From an uncultured Gemmiger sp. (lineage in GTDB: Bacteria; Bacillota; Clostridia; Oscillospirales; Ruminococcaceae), in the NCBI GenBank assembly GCA_959018215.1, contig CAUEKL010000088.1, positions 1-8,682 on the forward strand: a stretch of DNA of 8,682 bases, given 5' to 3'. The position numbers and the translations under genes are program-made. This document shows, piece by piece, positions 6,695 through 8,682 of this stretch (positions within the stretch are counted from its first letter, which is position 1; each line of letters begins with the position of its first letter). The notes beneath the pieces are model-generated. The model had not been told where the DNA came from. It saw only the letters and a program-made list of their open reading frames with translations, and made no database searches.

Positions 6695-6724
6695 ACTGTA
6701 CCATTCCCTTTCCCCGGCTGTCAA
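6695..6724 (-). promoter_or_regulatory. Promoter of the glpA operon
   Basis: A perfect -35 TTGACA (6724-6719) and an 18-base spacer lead to TACAGT (6700-6695, 4 of 6), which is preceded by TGG, giving an extended -10. Transcription should start near 6688 and produce a leader of about 99 bases containing the terminator at 6667-6614. The strong promoter combined with a leader terminator implies control mainly at elongation. Confidence 0.75.
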
Positions 6725-6740
6725 GGCGGGTCCGGCGGAA

Positions 6741-6801
6741 TTGGCAGGTTGGCCAAAAGCGAGGTCCGGTTTTTGGCAGAATAGCCATTTTTGGTTTGGC
6801 C
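6741..6801. promoter_or_regulatory. Cluster of TTGGC elements between the divergent glp promoters
   Basis: In the roughly 80 bases between the two -35 boxes TTGGC occurs four times on the plus strand: TTGGCAG at 6741 and 6773, and TTGGCC at 6749 and 6796. One copy is part of the palindrome TTGGCCAA (6749-6756), and another is paired as TGGC-N6-GCCA (6774-6787). The TTGGCAG copies are 32 bases apart, about three helical turns. This looks like a regulator-binding region; no match to a catabolite-response consensus was found. The regulator is unknown. Confidence 0.4.
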
Positions 6802-6803
6802 GC

Positions 6804-6832
6804 TTTACATTTTTCAGCAAACCTGCCATAAT
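6804..6832 (+). promoter_or_regulatory. Promoter of glpP-glpK
   Basis: TTTACA (6804-6809, 5 of 6) and CATAAT (6827-6832, 5 of 6) are separated by exactly 17 bases, and TGC precedes the -10 as an extended element. The start should be near 6839, giving a leader of about 86 bases that contains the shared motif and a terminator. Confidence 0.75.
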
Positions 6833-6837
6833 GAATC

Positions 6838-6848
6838 TGTTCACAAGA
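6838..6848 (+). promoter_or_regulatory. Shared glp leader motif, glpP copy
   Basis: TGTTCACAAGA at 6838-6848 begins 5 bases after the -10 box and matches the glpA-side copy in 10 of 11 positions. It overlaps the predicted first bases of the glpP-glpK mRNA, so it could act as RNA (GlpP recognition) or as DNA (operator at the start site). Confidence 0.55.
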
Positions 6849-6853
6849 GCAGG

Positions 6854-6888
6854 GAGTGGGACGATCGGAAATGCGCCCCACTCTTTTT
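6854..6888 (+). terminator. Leader terminator upstream of glpP
   Basis: GAGTGGG (6854-6860) pairs with CCCACTC (6877-6883); past one A-C mismatch the stem continues with CG/CG and closes on a 10-base loop. TTTTT and ATTT follow at once. It lies about 15 bases into the transcript and 36 bases before the glpP ATG, with no terminator between glpP and glpK, so it would gate both genes. This predicts that glpP is autoregulated. Confidence 0.8.
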
Positions 6889-6924
6889 ATTTGGCCGCTG
6901 CGGCGGCAGGAGGATTTTGCCAAG

Positions 6925-7509
6925 ATGGAACCCCTGATGGAAACGCTGGAACAAAAACGGGCCCGGCTGCTGGACTGCCCGGTGATCGCCGCCGTCAAGG
7001 ACGAGGCCGGGCTGGCCAGGGCCCTGCAAAGCGACTGCGAGGCGGTGTTTCTGCTTTTCGGCACCCTGGTCAGTGTGCCGGGGCTGGTGGAGCAGGTCCG
7101 GCAGGAAGGCAAGCTGGCCATCGTCCACATCGACCTGGTGGAAGGCCTTTCCGCCCGGGAAGTGGCGGTGGACGCCCTGCGGGGGCTCTGCCGCCCGGAC
7201 GGCATCATCTCCACCCGGCCGCCCCTGATCCGCCGGGCCCGGCATCTGGGGCTTCTGACGGTACAGCGGGCGTTCATCCTGGATTCCTTATCCCTGGACA
7301 ACCTGCCCGCCCAGCTGGGCGTGGGCAAGCCGGATTTCATCGAGATCCTGCCCGGCATCATGCCCCGGGTCATTGCCGAACTGGCCCAGAAGACCCGCAC
7401 CCCCATCATTGCCGGGGGGCTGGTCAAGTACAAAGACGAAGTCATGGCCGCCATCCGTGCCGGAGCGGTGGCTGTTTCCAGTTCCAGCCCTGCGGTCTGG
7501 GAGATGTAA
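6925..7509 (+). CDS. glpP: Glycerol-3-phosphate-responsive antiterminator
   Basis: GlpP binds leader RNA when glycerol 3-phosphate is present and lets polymerase pass an intrinsic terminator. The 194-residue protein has the family pattern throughout: LLDCPVIAAVKD (about 15-26), FLLFG, IVHIDLVEGLS, DGIISTRPPLIRRA, QRAFILDSLSL, PDFIEILPGIMP, IIAGGLV and a final AVSSSSPAVW. These fit its TIM-barrel fold, with the loop HIDLVEGL and the motif IAGGL near the presumed phosphate site; the ligand mapping is inference from family knowledge. ATG at 6925 was chosen because AGGAGG (6908-6913) is 11 bases upstream; the in-frame GTG at 6856 lies inside the leader terminator and has no proper site. It is transcribed with glpK, 19 bases apart. 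Its likely targets are the two leader terminators found on either side of the divergent promoter region, one of them its own. Confidence 0.95.
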   Translation: MEPLMETLEQKRARLLDCPVIAAVKDEAGLARALQSDCEAVFLLFGTLVSVPGLVEQVRQEGKLAIVHIDLVEGLSAREVAVDALRGLCRPDGIISTRPPLIRRARHLGLLTVQRAFILDSLSLDNLPAQLGVGKPDFIEILPGIMPRVIAELAQKTRTPIIAGGLVKYKDEVMAAIRAGAVAVSSSSPAVWEM

Positions 7510-7528
7510 CACTACAGGAGGCCCTACC

Positions 7529-8682
7529 ATGAAAAAGTATGTGATTGCCCTGGACCAGGGCACCACCAGCAGCCGCTGCATCCTGTTCGACAAGGACCAG
7601 AACATCGTGGATCTGGCCCAGCGGGAATTCACCCAGCATTACCCCCATCCGGGCTGGGTGGAGCACGACCCCATGGAGATCTATTCCAGCCAGTACGGCG
7701 TCCTGATGGAGGTGCTGGCCAAGAGCGGGGTGGATGTGCAGGAGATTGCGGGCATCGGCATCACCAATCAGCGGGAGACCGCCATCGTCTGGGACAAGGA
7801 GACCGGCCGCCCGGTATACAACGCCATTGTGTGGCAGTGCCGCCGCACCGCCGCTCTGTGCGAGGAGCTGAAACAGGACACCGCCTTCACCAACTATGTG
7901 CAGCAGCGCACCGGCCTGCTCATCGACGCCTATTTTTCCGCCACCAAGATCAAGTGGATTCTGGACAACGTCCCCGACGCCCGCCAGCAGGCAGAGGAAG
8001 GCAGGCTGCTCTTCGGCACGGTGGACAGCTGGCTGATCTGGAAGCTCACCGGCGGCGCCGCCCATGTGACCGACTACACCAACGCCAGCCGCACCATGCT
8101 CTTCGACATTGAACATCTCTGCTGGGACAAGACCATCTGCGACCGGCTGGGCATCCCCATGGCCATGCTGCCCAAGGTCTGCTCCTGCAGCGAGGTATAC
8201 GGCACCGTGAACATCCAGGGGGTGGAGGTGCCCATCGCGGGCATTGCGGGAGACCAGCAGGCCGCCCTCTTCGGCCAGACCTGCTTTGAGGCGGGCGAAG
8301 CCAAAAACACCTACGGCACCGGCTGCTTCCTTTTGATGAACACCGGGGAGTCCCTTGTCCGCAGCCGCAACGGACTCATCACCACCATCGCTTCGGGGGT
8401 GAACGGCCGCATCCGGTATGCCCTGGAAGGCAGCGTCTTTGTGGGCGGGGCGGTGGTCCAGTGGCTGCGGGACGAGCTGCATCTCATCACCGAGGCTTCG
8501 GACACCGAATACTTTGCCAAAAAGGTGCCGGACAGCGCCGGGGTGTATCTGGTGCCCGCCTTCACCGGGCTGGGCGCCCCCTACTGGGACATGTACGCCC
8601 GGGGTGCCCTGGTGGGGCTGACCCGGGGGGCCGGGCGCAACCACATCATCCGGGCGGCGCTGGAATCCATCGCCTACCAGAC
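7529..8682 (+). CDS. glpK: Glycerol kinase (3' end beyond the window)
   Basis: It phosphorylates glycerol with ATP to sn-glycerol 3-phosphate in the cytoplasm, supplying the inducer of GlpP and the substrate of the divergent dehydrogenase. The ATG at 7529 follows AGGAGG (7516-7521) by 7 bases. About 384 of an expected ~500 codons are present. FGGY-kinase motifs are clear: ALDQGTTSSR (7-16), NQRET (80-84, with glycerol-binding Arg82 and Glu83), DAYFSATK (133-140, with Tyr135), AGDQQAALFG (240-249, with Asp241 as catalytic base), NTYGTGCF (260-267) and TGLGAPYWD (346-354). Between EVYGTV and VPIAG (222-238) the sequence is only NIQGVE. It lacks both the histidine-bearing loop that HPr phosphorylates in enterococcal and bacillar GlpK and the longer loop that binds fructose bisphosphate in E. 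coli. No glycerol facilitator gene is seen in the window; it may follow. Confidence 0.97.
   Translation, partial: MKKYVIALDQGTTSSRCILFDKDQNIVDLAQREFTQHYPHPGWVEHDPMEIYSSQYGVLMEVLAKSGVDVQEIAGIGITNQRETAIVWDKETGRPVYNAIVWQCRRTAALCEELKQDTAFTNYVQQRTGLLIDAYFSATKIKWILDNVPDARQQAEEGRLLFGTVDSWLIWKLTGGAAHVTDYTNASRTMLFDIEHLCWDKTICDRLGIPMAMLPKVCSCSEVYGTVNIQGVEVPIAGIAGDQQAALFGQTCFEAGEAKNTYGTGCFLLMNTGESLVRSRNGLITTIASGVNGRIRYALEGSVFVGGAVVQWLRDELHLITEASDTEYFAKKVPDSAGVYLVPAFTGLGAPYWDMYARGALVGLTRGAGRNHIIRAALESIAYQ

Noticed and set aside
3931..6784. Two long plus-strand open frames (3931-5205 and 5345-6784) opposite the glp flavoprotein operon
   Set aside because: Both mirror well-supported flavoprotein genes, and the second also crosses the glpA promoter and leader terminator.
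6796..6812. Catabolite-response (cre) site near the glpP -35 box
   Set aside because: The sequence does not match the TGNAANCGNTNNCA consensus at its invariant positions.
6590..6844. N-terminal extension of the glpA-like frame by 85 codons
   Set aside because: The added stretch contains a promoter with perfect TTGACA, a 15-pair terminator and no ribosome site, while the ATG at 6589 has GGGAGG and opens directly on the FAD fold.
6893..6907. Small GC hairpin (GCCG-CTG-CGGC) just before the glpP ribosome site as a riboswitch element
   Set aside because: It is only a 4-base-pair stem and does not cover the AGGAGG; nothing supports a ligand-binding fold.
6856..6924. Upstream GTG start for glpP at 6856
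   Set aside because: It falls inside the leader terminator stem and has no suitable ribosome site; the ATG at 6925 has AGGAGG upstream.
7442..8644. 400-codon minus-strand open frame opposite glpK
   Set aside because: glpK has all FGGY kinase motifs in the plus frame; the antisense product is compositionally biased and unrecognisable.

Overview
The window comes from a GC-rich, low-oxygen-lifestyle Firmicute, most likely a gut Oscillospiraceae/Ruminococcaceae relative (Faecalibacterium, Gemmiger or Subdoligranulum type). This rests on three things: the high GC, the gene families present (clostridial-type hexameric GDH, the glpP/glpK plus glpA–flavoprotein–DUF1667 set), and a palindromic intergenic element of a kind I associate from memory with that group. 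The genus is inference; no rRNA or marker gene is present.

Layout. (1) 1–1650, minus: the first 550 codons of a cytoplasmic GH3 beta-glucosidase whose 3' end is outside the window. (2) 1651–1908: an AT-rich divergent regulatory region with candidate promoters for the GH3 gene and a good promoter for gdhA. (3) 1909–3255, plus: gdhA, complete, followed by a strong intrinsic terminator at 3285–3327. (4) 3344–3479: a nested palindromic element between convergent genes. (5) 3494–6589, minus: a three-gene, nearly gapless operon, read glpA-like FAD dehydrogenase with a BFD [2Fe-2S] tail, then a pyridine-nucleotide/FAD oxidoreductase, then a four-cysteine DUF1667 protein. (6) 6590–6924: a 335-base divergent control region. 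(7) 6925–8682, plus: glpP (glycerol-3-phosphate-responsive antiterminator) and glpK (glycerol kinase, cut by the window end).

How the genes work together. GlpK makes glycerol 3-phosphate (G3P) from glycerol. The minus-strand trio probably oxidises G3P to dihydroxyacetone phosphate and passes electrons through FAD and Fe-S centres to an acceptor that cannot be told from sequence. GlpP should sense G3P and let RNA polymerase read through leader terminators.

The main observation is that both divergent glp transcripts carry a leader terminator. Their predicted 5' ends share an 11-base motif (10 of 11 identical) placed exactly 5 bases after each -10 box. This suggests one GlpP-controlled switch acting on both arms, with glpP under its own control. 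gdhA and the GH3 gene are metabolically separate neighbours.

Several long open frames run antisense to the real genes; they are composition artefacts and were left out. No tRNA, rRNA, CRISPR array, transposase or phage gene was seen.
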